Assembly: GCA_958510825.1 (NCBI GenBank)
Contig: OY294044.1
Coordinates: forward strand, 81,204,895 to 81,268,894
DNA length: 64,000 nt
Direction: 5' to 3'
Origin: Brachypterus glaber
Taxonomy: Eukaryota; Arthropoda; Insecta; Coleoptera; Kateretidae
Shown here: piece by piece, positions 33,321 to 44,684 of the stretch
Numbering within the stretch: position 1 is the first letter of the stretch
Layout of the letters: the number at the start of each line of letters is the position of its first letter
The notes under the pieces: generated by a model
Database searches by the model: none
Seen by the model: the letters and a program-made list of their open reading frames with translations, nothing else
Told to the model about the DNA's origin: nothing
Program-made: the position numbers and the translations under genes

Positions 33321-34489
33321 CACGGTGTATTTGAAATAGCGTAGGAAATTTTAACAGGTGATTCTACATGATAATATATGACAAAAAGTCCTATATGTCT
33401 AAAAATGCGTTATAAGGGAGCTACGCTCCTTTGAAAGTGGCTAAAAAAATCGGTTTTTATTTAATAACTCAGGAACCCTTTGAGATATATCAACGAGATT
33501 TTGCACGTCAACTAATCCTACCAAGGCCCGTTTTTATGTGTTATTTTCATGTACTTATTTCAACCAGGGGTGTGCGAAACGGGGGGGGGGGGCTTATCAG
33601 TTGTCCCAAACTTTTTTCTGTGTAACTGTTTTGCAATTTTATTTTTGAAATATGATTCCTCAGGTCAAAATACATAAAAAAGGTACTCTTGTTGTAATAC
33701 TGTAGGATTAACCGTTTTCAAGAAAAATTCATTTGAAGGTGAAATTCCACGGTTCGAGGACGAAAAATTAAATACTAAAAGGTTGAAAACCAAAATTTTA
33801 ATGATGCAGGGAGAATGTACATTAAAAACTAAGAAAAAAAACCTCATATACAGGTAATTCCAAAAATCAATCCTAATGGAGCTATGGTCTCCTAAATATG
33901 CACCATTTTTAAAGGGCTATGGTAGTTTTAAAAGCGTTTTTTCGACCTACATGTATAGAAACTTTTTTTCTTAGTTTTTGATGTAGAATAACAATGCATC
34001 ATTAAAATTTTGGTTTTCGACATTTTACTATTTAATTTTTCGTCCTCGAACCGTAAAATTTCACCTTCAAATGAACTTTTCTCGAAAACGGTTAATCCTA
34101 CAGTATTACAACAAGAGTACCTTTTTTATGTATTTTGACCTGAGGAATCATATTTCAAAAATAAAATTGCAAAAAAGTTACACAGAAAAAAGTTTGGGAC
34201 AAAAAACTGATAAGGCCCCCCCGTTTCGCACACCCCTGGTTTAAATAAGTACGTGAAAATGACATACAAAGATGAGCCTTATTAGGATTAATTCACGTGC
34301 AAAACCTCGTTAATATATCTCAAAGGGTTCCTGAGTTAATTAATAAAAACCGATTTTTTTAGCCAATTTCAAAGGGGCGTAGCTCCCTTATGACGCATTT
34401 TTAGACATATGTTTATAGGAACTTTTTGTCATATTTTATCATGTAGAATCACCTGTTAAAATTTCCTACGCTATTTCAAATACACCCTG
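33321..34489. mobile_element. Foldback element, GGGAGCTACG family, copy 2, TA target
   Basis: TA lies at both edges (33319-33320, 34490-34491). The ends CACGGTGTATTTGAAATAGC and, inverted, CAGGGTGTATTTGAAATAGC start arms that stay close to identical for several hundred bases, through the AACGGGGGGG/CCCCCCGTT stretches to a centre near 33905. The arms contain GGGAGCTACGCTCCTTT. Frames at 33431-33625 and 33665-33847 arise from the arms. No transposase. Confidence 0.8.
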
Positions 34490-34870
34490 TATGATCTCGT
34501 TTATCTTTATCTAACCATTTTTTTTTACCTGTAAAATGAAATTTCTAAACAAATTTTCGACGTAATAGTTACATCAAAATGGTTTTAAAATTTAATTGAA
34601 AACTATTCTTTGATTTGGATTACATTACTCGTAGCATTTGATTAAGATTAAGTATGTTTTTAATCAGCAAACGGTGCAGAGTTAATTTTCCATTTCATTT
34701 TCAATTTTCGATGCTTTTCAAATTGAAAAATTCAATTAAAATGATTTATGAGGGTATGGATTTTTACAAAAATGGAAAATGGCTGAGTGTTTAATTTTTA
34801 CGTCTACTCAAACAAAACAAATAGAAGAAAACATAAACGCGAAGATATGTAATGCACCGTATTCCATAAT
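34490..34870. other. No recognised gene
   Basis: AT-rich. The last 40 bp (GAAGATATGTAATGC ... ATTCCATAAT) resemble an end of the AT-rich repeat at 20205-21085. Confidence 0.35.
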
Positions 34871-35700
34871 TAGTCCAGTCAAATACTAAATGTAAATTGC
34901 AATAAATGCACACGGGCTGATATTTTAAAGAGTAGTAGTGGATGGTAACGGAATACTTCTGTTAGTTTTTCACTGGGTGATTTGCGTAAGAGGTGTCCTC
35001 TATCTTGAATTTTAGGGGCAAGTGCGGTTATCTTGCTAAATATGCATCTTACGATAAAAATTTGTATTACCAATTTTGTTAAGGTGAAGATTACCAACAA
35101 TTTTTGTAAAGATTATTTTTTAATTATATTAATATTAATTGAGTTATATTCAAAATTAGCCATATAGCGATATTTTAAAGAGTAGTAGTGGATGGTAACG
35201 CAACACTCCTGTTAATTTTTCACTGGGTGATTTGCGTAAGAGGTGTCCGCTATCTTGAATTATAGGCGCAAGTGCGGTTATCTTGCTAAATATGTATCTT
35301 ACGATAAAAATTCGTATTACCAATTTTGTTAAGGTGAAGATTACCAACAATTTTTGTAAAGATTATTTTGTAATTATATTAATAACAATTGAGTTATATT
35401 CAAAATTAGCTATATTGGAGGTAAAATGGTTTTTTCGATTTTTCAGCCAAATTATTCATCGGGGGATAAAACTAAACTTGTAGCTCTCGAAATTCTCTAT
35501 AAGTTTTATATAATATGAATTTCCATATTTATTTTTGTACGGTTACATATGGCGCAACTCGACATTCAGCGACCACTGTAACTGTACCAAAATATTATAA
35601 AATTCATAATATATAAAACTTATAAGCAAACTTGTAGCTCTTGAAAATCTCTATAACCACTTTTATCCTCTCATCAATACTGAAAAATCGAAAAAAAACA
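34871..35700. mobile_element. Foldback, TAGTCCAGT family, copy 2, tandemly duplicated and right-truncated
   Basis: It starts TAGTCCAGTCAAATACTAAA. A block of about 245 bp is present twice in tandem (about 34915-35158 and 35168-35406), each with GTCCTCTATC/GTCCGCTATC and TTACGATAAAAAT. The matching right end GGACTA is missing; the sequence runs out near 35700. The two nearly identical short frames (34879-35100, 35156-35350, minus) are duplicates caused by this. Confidence 0.7.
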
Positions 35701-35891
35701 TGGCCATTTTTAAATATTTGTATCTTATTATTAATTTGTATTAGGTATTTTGATTTAAAACTAAATTTATTTATTATCTTTTATTTATCGTTTTTGTGAT
35801 TCTTTTTTGTACGCACCGATGTTGGTAAGGAATAAATATCAGTCAAGGCTACGCTTATGTTTGATTTACATCTCACATGTATTTATCAAAT

Positions 35892-36860
35892 TACACAGAC
35901 CCACAAAAATTTTTTCTGAGTCTTGGATTCCAATATGATATTCCTATGTATTTTTTCCTGCTGAAACCGAATACGTAACCCGTTTAACCCCTACACGTTA
36001 GAATTTTGACATAACCTCAAAAAACACCCGAAAAACTACTGAAACCTTTAAAATCATCTATGCCATATCACTGTCACCCCCTGTCCCCAAATTGCTAATT
36101 CTAAAACCCCAGAAACTCATAATCCCCTAACCTCATAATACCATAGCCGCATAACCTCCAAACCCCGTAACCTTATTAAGTAGCAAAATCTAGTTTGGGA
36201 AAACAGAAAAAAAATCTTCAGTTTTTTTTGTGGAACATAGTCATAGGTAAGTAACTCTATAACCTTAAAATCCCTTAACACCATAACCTCAAAATCCCTT
36301 CACTTCGTAACCCCATATACTATATCCCCTTAATCCCGTTATCCTATTCTGTGGAGAAGTCCGGTTAAAAAAATAATGAAGTAGACCTTGATTCATGACT
36401 TCACTCACAAAACTCTTATGATTTTGAGAACCGGACTTCTTCATAGAATAGGATGATGGGGTTAAGGTTATAATATATGGGGTTAGGAAGTGAAGGGGTT
36501 GGGAGGTGTGATGGGATTTTAGGGTTATACAGTTTAATTATTCATAAGTATATTCTACAAGAAAATTTCACGTAATTGTTCTGTTTTCCCGAACCAGATT
36601 TTTCTACTTAATGAGGTTACGGGGTTTTGAGGTTATGGAGTAAAGGTATTCCGCGGTGAGGGGATTATGGGGTTACGAAATTACGAATTTGGAGAAAGGG
36701 GGTGGAAGTGGTATGGAGTAGATGATTTTAGCGGTTTCAGTAGTTTCTCGGGTGTTTTTTGAGGTTATGTCAAAATCCTGACGTGTAGGGGTTAAACGGG
36801 TTACGGATTCGGTTTGGACTTTTCCAAGACTCAAAAAAAAAAAAAATTTGTGGGCTTGTG
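35892..36860. mobile_element. Foldback element rich in AACCCC/GGGGTT words
   Basis: The outer ends ACACAGACCCACAAA and, inverted, ACACAAGCCCACAAA enclose arms of roughly 450 bp that pair around a centre near 36376. Words like ATAACCTC and AACCCC recur every 10-20 bases in the left arm and as GAGGTTAT/GGGGTT in the right arm. CGTAACCCGTTTAACCCCTA occurs at the outer side of both arms. No coding frame. Confidence 0.75.
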
Positions 36861-37155
36861 TTATAAATAATTAATAATATTAAATAGTGCAATTTTACTA
36901 TAGTTTAATTGGTCAAATCTTAATAGTGGCGACGAGGATTTTATCTATTTTCTAGTGTTTGATGGCTAGTGAAAATATCGAGCGAAAAAATGGAAAACGA
37001 TTTTATCGGCCAGATACGACTCGAATTCAAATGACTGGACAACATTTTTACCACCTCTTTTAAAAATTTTGACAAAAACTCCTATTTACAACCCTATCTT
37101 AAACCCAGAAATATTGTCTCAAAAAAGAAAGTTGTCAGAGAATTTTATTACCTTT

Positions 37156-37337
37156 AAAATAACTTATCACACAACTATTAAAAAAGATTCCCCCATGCCC
37201 CCTGCCCACATTTTAAAAGCTAAAAATATAAAACTCATTCAAAAAGATATATTGAGTTGCTTATTTACTTGTTCAAAAGTTGATATCTCAACTCGTTCAA
37301 AAGTTATGGTGGGGTGACTCTTGGACCTCTCTGTATA
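37156..37337 (+). repeat. Dispersed repeat ending TTGGACC..CTGTATA, copy 2
   Basis: This is the same family as 5925-6130, with CCCCCATGCCCCCTGCCCAC and the end TGACTCTTGGACCTCTCTGT. An insertion duplicates the TTCAAAAGTTGATATCTCAA / TTCAAAAGTTATGG segment relative to copy 1. Confidence 0.6.
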
Positions 37338-37904
37338 AGATAACTTAACAAAATGCAAAATGTTTTTAAATATAGGCCTGCGTTATTATTAATTGAAAAA
37401 TTCATGCCCCATTTCTAAAATTAAACAGCCGATAAAAAGTATGGAAATTTATGTTTTATTTATTTTTATAATCTGATTATCTATTCATTGGAGCCGTGTT
37501 TAATTCGATTTTATCAACGATGATAAATGTTATTTTTACAACAAAATTGTATACTTTTTATTTAAAATATATGTTGGTTTAATTAAAATACAATTCAGAA
37601 TTTATTTTAAATATATTTTATTATTAACAATAATAATAATCATCATAATTAAATAAAAATAACTTTTGTAACATATTTTATGGAAATAAAAAAATTACAC
37701 TTTCTTTTAAATATTTTATTACATTATTAATAAGGATTGTTTGTTATTTATTATTATTATTATTATTAAAGATGTTATTTTTTCTGCGGCTGTAACGTGA
37801 GATTACTCAAATTTTAAAGATTTTACATGAAAATGATAAATAATTTTACTTAAAGTCGTCATCATTAGGGCCCTTTTGTGCAAAATTTTCAGTAGTAATA
37901 TCAT
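37338..37904. other. No recognised gene
   Basis: AT-rich with a short TTA array at about 37749-37769 followed by AAAGATG. No structure beyond that. Confidence 0.3.
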
Positions 37905-38112
37905 AAGTGCATGTTGAATTATCAATATTTTTTTTACTGTATTAAAAAAAAATATTTTGATTGGCAATTGTTTGAGTGCATTTTTCGTGTTACAAAATTC
38001 CGAGACCGCTGGTCGAGGAATCTTGACAAAAAATGCACGAAAACAATTTCCTTAAGCAAAATATTTTTTTATATACAGTAAAAAAATTATGTACCTATAA
38101 TTCAACATGCAC
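37905..38112. mobile_element. Short foldback MITE
   Basis: Left arm AGTGCATGTTGAATTATCAA and later GAGTGCATTTTTCGTG pair with CACGAAAACAATT ... TAATTCAACATGCACG on the right. The turn is around CCGAGACCGCTGGTCGAGG. About 208 bp, no coding frame. Confidence 0.65.
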
Positions 38113-38127
38113 GAATGGTATTTTGAA

Positions 38128-38838
38128 AGACTAGTTCACAAACAAAATAAGGAAGTATATAATTTTACAATGTTTTATGTTGTTTCATATTTAAATTAAA
38201 AATTTAAGAACTAAACAATAATATTACTCTACAACTATAATTAAAAATTTAAATCTCAAATTTGCCGCGCTTTTTAAATCCATGATGTTCACTTGTTCGC
38301 GAATGTTGCCAAGTCTAAACTTTGCTCGAGGGATATTTTATGCTTGAGATTATTTCAATAAAATAGTTGTTATCACATATTAGCATTTAAATAAAGATCA
38401 TTGCTGTTTTTGTTTAAAAAGTTTAGTTTTCTACTGCAATGAAATAAAATAACGGGTGTTTCCACCCGGAAAAAAACAATTTCCTATGATTTAAAGCTTT
38501 TAAGATGGAAAGTGCATAAAATTTAATATATTATCTGATCTATTAATCTGATCTATTAATTAGGGTTTATACCTAGGATGTTTTGGTAATACAATAAGCA
38601 TTTATATTGCTTATCAATGAAAATAAATCAACTAAAGGTAAGCTTCACAAATTAAAAACACATCTTGCAAAAATATAACATTTATTAAGATGTCAGTAAT
38701 TGCCAGTTTCTTGTTTCCATAGTAACCAAGTGATAATTGCATATGTGCAAAAATTATCAGATACATTTTGATCTGATTGGTCAAGAAACTAAAAATGCAA
38801 CGTTTTGATTGGCCTATATATTGTTTGTGAAATAGTCT
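38128..38838. repeat. Candidate element with AGACTAGTTCACAAACAA ends
   Basis: AGACTAGTTCACAAACAAAA and, 690 bp away, its inverse TTGTTTGTGAAATAGTCT face each other. Only about 20 bp pair, so this may be a MITE with short TIRs. A small hairpin CGGGTGTTTCCACCCG lies inside near 38453. Confidence 0.4.
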
Positions 38839-39574
38839 AAATTATTTTTTTTTAATATATTATATTGAAAATTTTGAAGAAAAAATATATTTTTAAAATA
38901 ATTGGTTTAAATATTTATCCCCCACTGTAACCTATAGTTTTTATTGTTCAATAAGCATAATTTTAATTTTAAGTTTATTTTACGGACGTACCCGTTAGAA
39001 GAATAACCCTATGTTATTAAGGTCAACTCACAGAATTAATGTACCTACCATTTCACGGTATACAAATTATTTTTAATAGTATATTTATTGATGAACCAAA
39101 ACAATTCATTTAATGGCTACTGAAAAATATGTATTTCTAAAATTAAAAGCAACATAATTTGGACAGGGATGTATTTATTTAATTTAAATCAGCCGTACGT
39201 CAAAGTGATAAAATACGTTACACAGTGTTAAAGGCTTAGAGCAAATCGTGACATAGAGCCGAATTTATACGTTTCTGTTTGAAACATGTCAGCTTTTCGA
39301 TGCTCAACTAGATCTGTTGTAAAGATACATGAAACACAGATATACTGCCGTCAGTAGTTAAATAACGTAAATACTAAACGATTTTGTAAAATGTAAACTT
39401 AGTACTAATAATTTGGCATGCTTTAAAGTCATCAATTAATCATTCCATATTTTTTATCCAACGTTCTGTATTTTATACTACAGTTCTTAGCACTTTTTAA
39501 CCAGTAAAATACAGTGATTCATAACATTGTTTTGTTATGTAGTTACTGTAACAACTTGTATTATGTCTATGTTT
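38839..39574. other. No recognised gene; source of a 58-bp copied segment
   Basis: Positions 39287-39344 are identical over 58 bp to 41791-41848. The rest is AT-rich without recognisable features. Confidence 0.5.
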
Positions 39575-39694
39575 GTTTTTTAACCTCGTACTATTAACTT
39601 AATTAAGCATCCCCTAAGTCCAGGACTTGAAAATGTTTTTTAACCTCGTACTATTAACTTAATTAAGCATCCCCTAAGTCCAGGACTTGAAAAT
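39575..39694 (-). repeat. Tandem 60-bp SINE-tail duplication
   Basis: Two back-to-back 60-bp units, identical by eye, start GTTTTTTAACCTCGTACTAT and end GGACTTGAAAAT. They match the 3' tail of the SINE at 32121-32364 (GGACTTAGGGGA on the minus strand). The exact repetition suggests a recent duplication. Confidence 0.8.
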
Positions 39695-39709
39695 AACTTA
39701 AGTTGTTAT

Positions 39710-40260
39710 AGCAACCAGGGGCGCAGGCAGGATTTTTGATAGGGGGATAAGTCTATTTGGCTTTACAACTTTATCAACAAAAAGTTTTTGTTAAATTCCT
39801 AAAAAGGGAGGGGAGGGGGCTAATAAGAAACACAACATTTAGTATTTCAGGCGAAATTTTTTGGAAATTCTAAAGTGTTGTATTTTTTAGAATTTCATAT
39901 GCAATCATTTTATAAAATCTTTTAACTAATATTGTGATATCATCGCCGCAGGCGATTTTTTTTATTTATTTATTTTTTTTTTCAAGTTCACGTATTTTCC
40001 CAACCTAAAAAATTTAAAAAGAAAATTATTTATTAAACTTCAAATAGCCAGAGCTTAAAAAATAACATATCTTTAGCGCCGCAGGCCAAAATTTTTAGAA
40101 ATATTCAGGTGCCGTATTTCTAAGATGCAAATTATACATAAATATAACATAATAATTAAAATTAAAATTTTTGTATCACCTTTTTGTTAACCAGCTTAGC
40201 GCCACAGGCAAAAATTTTTAGAATTTTTAATGATACGCATTTTTCTAAATACCTTGTAAC
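39710..40260 (+). repeat. Degenerate tandem repeat, GCGCC(G/A)CAGGC units
   Basis: Three or four diverged units of roughly 120-130 bp each carry GGGGCGCAGGCAGG, ATCGCCGCAGGCGATT, TAGCGCCGCAGGCCAAAA or TAGCGCCACAGGCAAAAA, followed by TTTTTAGAA-type sequence. No coding frame is conserved between units. Confidence 0.55.
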
Positions 40261-40298
40261 GCCTAGTGTCGGTTATTTGAGAAAGCCAAATATTGACG

Positions 40299-40303
<5 letters not shown>

Positions 40304-40348
<45 letters not shown>
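40304..40348. repeat. TA dinucleotide microsatellite
   Basis: An uninterrupted TA run of about 45 bp. The Tyr-Ile repeats in frames on both strands come from this run and are not proteins. Confidence 0.95.
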
Positions 40349-40351
<3 letters not shown>

Positions 40352-40605
40352 TTCAACCAAGAAAATATTTTTGTGTGTGTGTTGCATATATGATACATTG
40401 CACATTTAAGGGTTAACTTGTATGGTACTTTAAATTAAAGCGAGTCTGGAATTTGGTGCCTGTGTACAAACCATTGTATCCTGGTAACATTTAAATGTGC
40501 AAGAAATGTGGAATCGATCCATGCACTAACTTCCTATACAAGTGGAATAATTACCGTTTTTTGACTAAAATTTTAATTTTTAACTAAAAAAAATAACATT
40601 ATAGT

Positions 40606-40808
40606 CCGTTTCATCAAGCAAGAGAGTAAATTAAAAATCGCACAGTAAATATTTTTACAACAGGTTTGAATAGTATATGTTTGTGTATAGAATATAGTCA
40701 TGTTTTATAAAATAAACTACGCAGTATATTCGCACATCCAATATTCGAATCTATTTTGAAAATATGCACTGTGCGATTTTTAATTTACACTCTTAATTGA
40801 TGAAACAG
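40606..40808. mobile_element. MITE with about 40-bp TIRs
   Basis: CCGTTTCATCAAGCAAGAGA through AATTAAAAATCGCACAGT pairs with ACTGTGCGATTTTTAATT ... TTGATGAAACAG. The interior is short and AT-rich. No target duplication could be read with confidence. Confidence 0.7.
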
Positions 40809-41534
40809 ATCATAGTAATTATTCGATTTGTATTAAAAGTAAGCGCATAGCAAAAAGTACATAATAGATAACAAATTTTAAAATTTTATCTTTACAAATA
40901 AAGAACTTAAGGGGGCTGTACATATTATCTGTGACACCCGGCATAGTTTTTTACACTTTTAACTATAACTTAAAAATGCTAAAAATTTTTGTTGCCTAAT
41001 TAAACCACAGCCGGCAGTGACATACACAAGCGTTATAACGCGTTAGGGCGATTCTTATCTTCATTTTTTGCGAAGTGATAAAACTAAACCCTGTTCAAGA
41101 CATTTATCTTTAAATTATCAAGAAAATTGGGATTGTCTGAAAAAATATAAATTATATGGACTTTTATGCATGCATCTAACTACGAATTTTAATATTTTAA
41201 GATAGGCATTTTGTACATCCAAAAACCAATAAATATTTCGCGAGAAAGTTAGTCTGTGGAATAGTACAATTTTTACTTTAGTTATTTATTTTTTAGTTAT
41301 TTTTCGAGTATCCAAAAACTAGTCGACTACTTTAATATCCAAGAAAATTTTCAGACAAATGCATTTTTCATGTAAATCGGTAATATATGGATAATAAACC
41401 TATCCATCTTTTGCTGAAAATGTTTCAGTAATGACCATTCTCATACAACAACCACTCATGTAAACAGGATATAGATGTACTTTAAAACAAGCTGTAAAGG
41501 TTTATAATGCTTCGCATTCTATAGTATATAGTAG
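40809..41534. other. No recognised gene
   Basis: AT-rich. A short piece near 41497-41525 (AAAGGTTTATAATGC ... ATTCTATAGTATATA) resembles the end of the AT-rich repeat family (20205-21085). Confidence 0.35.
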
Positions 41535-42722
41535 TAAATCGCCTGCAACGATAAGACTTTACATGCTTATAGATACATAAAAAATAAACACTTAGCCAAA
41601 ATTTCAGCCCTTTTTACATTCCGGAACATACTTTGATTAATTATTTTAATTTAGAATTTTGACATATGTCAATGTACGATTTGGCAACATTGCACGAAAC
41701 TTCAAGTGTCAAATGTCATCTCGTCAAAATAAATATAACTTTGCACATTTACTACTACAGTGGGGCCAAAGGAAAGGGTCTGTGCTGTGTTGTCAGCTTT
41801 TCGATGCTCAACTAGATCTGTTGTAAAGATACATGAAACACAGATATAAAATAAAATAAACACTTAGCCAAAATTTCAGCCCTTTTTACATTCCGGAACA
41901 TACTTTGATTAATTATTTTAATTTAGAATTTTGACATATGTCAATGTACGATTTGGCAACATTGCACGAAACTTCAAGTGTCAAATGTCATCTCGTCAAA
42001 ATAAATATAACTTTGCACATTTACTACTACAGTGGGGCCAAAGGAAAGGGTCTGTGCTGTGTTGACTGCTTTTGAATATAATATTAAAATATTTTGTTGT
42101 GTTTTATTAGTTTTTACGGATTTAATATACTATAATTCTATGTGTAATTAGGCTGGACTTATATGACTAGTTTCTTAAGTTTCAGTACGATTATGGAGTT
42201 ATTTTTGAGGTATTTATACTATAATAACATTGTAAGCTAACCATTAGCTTCAACGATAATCCAAAGCATGTAGTTCCATGGGACAGTGTTACCCAAGACA
42301 AGTAATTTAATCTGGTTTTAAACATGTTAAATTAGTTTATATCCATGATATGATTTAAAACTAGATTATGAAAAATTTACACTTTTAATATTAATTAAAT
42401 ATATTTATTTAAAAATATATTTTATTAATATTGTACATTGTTTTTATTCTACCTTAACGTATTTATGTTGGTTTTGTAAATAAAAAAAAATATTGCTTTT
42501 TTTTGTATGATAGTCACATTTAGCGCAAGAATAATGCGATGTTGTCGAGTTTGCGAGAACAAATAGTTCCTGAGTTTATATATTTTTTTTTCATTTTGTT
42601 TTTTTTTTTTCAACAAATAACACAGTTTTTTATCATTTCTTTTCATCATTTTGCACTTTTTTAAACAAAAACATATTTTTTTGATTTAGCCCAAAACTCC
42701 TATTTAAAACGATACCCTTCTT
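41535..42722 (+). repeat. 0.9-kb duplicated segment, copy 2, internally rearranged
   Basis: This is co-linear with 19208-20138, but a block of about 200 bp occurs twice (about 41582-41793 and 41860-42065) with no difference I could see by eye. Between them lie 58 bp identical to 39287-39344 plus AAATAAAA. Copy 1 has a single block, so the extra material is derived. Outside the block the copies have diverged clearly, so the duplication is younger than the segment. Confidence 0.8.
41791..41848 (+). other. 58-bp templated insertion
   Basis: It begins TGTCAGCTTTTCGATGCTCA and ends CAGATATA, identical to 39287-39344. At the left junction TGT is shared with the surrounding repeat (GTGT|TG), a short microhomology. 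The right junction joins an A-rich TAAAATAAAATAAACAC. This is the pattern of replication template switching. Confidence 0.75.
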
Positions 42723-42794
42723 TTGTCTTAAAAAAATATATCTATATGTGTTTTAGATAAGATATACACTACTCAGTAAAATTATCGCATATTT

Positions 42795-43095
42795 TTAACC
42801 CCTTCCGCTCCTTTGTATCCACATATGGATATTTTTAGGTATAGCAAAATATGCCATAGCATCCACAGTTGGATATTCGTATACGAGTAAGGGCGCATTG
42901 TGTTTTAGTGGTATTAAACTTAGTACTTTCATTTAGAGCGTGGTAGGAGCCCGCATATCCTTGCGTGGATATAATAGTTATTAAATTTATTGCGTAATTT
43001 TAAAGCGTATCTCTCTTAAATTCATTTTCCATAAAAACTTTAATCTGGTTTAGGTCTCTATACCTTGAAAACCCGGCTGGAGCGGAAGGGGATAA
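42795..43095. mobile_element. piggyBac-like MITE with ATCCA..TGGAT palindromic words
   Basis: The left end is TTAA-CCCCTTCCGCTCC; the right end is GGAGCGGAAGGGG followed by ATAA, a one-base-altered TTAA. Inside are TATCCACATATGGATA (42816), ATCCACAGTTGGAT (about 42860) and ATATCCTTGCGTGGATAT (about 42956), near-palindromes placed two left and one right as in the 27568 element. 301 bp, no coding. Confidence 0.7.
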
Positions 43096-43348
43096 AACAA
43101 CGTGTAAGAGCCATTTAACTTAATTGTGTTTCATTAGCCTTTTTATTGTAAAAAATATAGAATACTTTTCCGAAAGTTCTTTAAAAATATTAAAATTATT
43201 TAAAAACGTATTTTAATAAAGTTAATTTTCATTGTTGTTCAAAATTAATGAATTTGAAAAAGTTGCGATAATTGTTTTTAGTGTAGAAAGAGTGTTTACA
43301 AGGCGACGATTTAAAATACTTTACCAGTTAGAGAATTGTACTTGCTTT
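43096..43348. other. No recognised feature
   Basis: AT-rich spacer. Nothing assigned. Confidence 0.3.
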
Positions 43349-43546
43349 AAAATTATGTATTACACGACCCCTTTTCTATTAAAGAAAATCCCCCTGGCCC
43401 CCCTGACCACATTTAAAAAGCTAAGAATATAGAATATATTCTAAAAGATGAACTAGGTTGTCTTATTTACGTGTTTTAAATCTAAAGTCGATATCTGAAT
43501 TCGTTCAAAAGCTAAGAGGCGATGACTTTTGGACCTCACTGTATAT
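43349..43546 (+). repeat. Dispersed repeat ending TTTTGGACC..CTGTATA, copy 3
   Basis: It matches 5925-6130 from GTATTACACGACCCC to GACTTTTGGACCTCACTGTA. The middle has CCCCCTGGCCCCCCTGACCA. Confidence 0.65.
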
Positions 43547-44684
43547 TTTTATTTTTAAAATCTTGATAAAGTAAACTGTGCTGTATAATCAGATCCCGAA
43601 ATAAATACGAAATTGGTCGTATATACTGCCCTTCTAAGACAAGTTGTCCTATCTTGCAAATTAGATGTTTTAAGATATGGCCAGTTTTATTGTTTTTGTT
43701 TGCACTTTTGAAAACATGTTTAAATAAATATGGCGTTAAATTAAAAATACGTTATGTCCTTCCTCCTAAAATATTTTTTTTTCAGAAAAATAAACTGTCA
43801 CACTAAATACATTTGTTCTATCTGAGAAAGTTAGGACAAAATGATCTAAAAAGTCCAATCAAATTACTAAGTTCTGTAAAGTTAGTCTTAGTCCTGACTT
43901 ATTCGTCTAGTAAAGACTAGCTAGGACAATTTTATTTAGAAATCATTGAAAATTTTCCATATAGGACAAACATCTTAGGCTAATTTTTAGAATTCTGGTT
44001 TAAGATAGGACATTTCTTTTTAGTAGGCACATGGGGCTAGTGTAAGACAATAGTGTTCTTATCTCAAAAAGTCATGTCAGTACCGGATTTAAATTTATTG
44101 TCATTTTAGTATATTCTGTTAATTAAAATATTACAACAAGTATGCTGTAAATTGTTATAAAACAGTTTGTATACTTTTACAATTTTATAAAAATGTTATC
44201 TAATAATGTGAATAACGATTTTATTTTTAATATTTAAAATTTAATATTAAATATAAGGGTCTGTTTAAATATTAGGTAATTGTTTATAAAGTATACTTGG
44301 GAGTGCTGTACGTAGATATATCGTTTTCCATATGGCAGAAAACGATTGAATCTCTATGGCCTGTGTTACCCAAATTCTGAATTCTGTCGTATTCTATATG
44401 GCAGAATCATGCCAGAATTGTATAGATTCCGTTAAAAACTCTTATCGGAATCTGTATGGTATTTTACCAGGCTCGCCATGTTCAACTTTTTCTTCACAAT
44501 AATTCTTCATACTTTTTTTCCACTAAAGTAATAAATAAAATAAAAACAGAGTTACAAATTATTATTTAATAAAAAATCTTTCTTTAATTCTCAAAGTTAG
44601 TATGTTTCTCAAATATATTACATATTATGTAATAAAACATATTTGTAAAGATTGATGGGCGTGCGATTCGGTATTTTTGCATTT
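43547..44684. other. No gene; reiterated TAGGAC and CATATGGCAGAA words
   Basis: Between 43640 and 44060 TAGGACA or TGTCCTA words occur at least six times. Near 44325-44405 CATATGGCAGAA and TATATGGCAGAA occur inside two short hairpin-like stretches. No domain-bearing frame. Confidence 0.35.

Noticed and set aside
40184..40405. Tyr-Ile-rich frames on both strands
   Set aside because: Both are read-through of the TA dinucleotide run.
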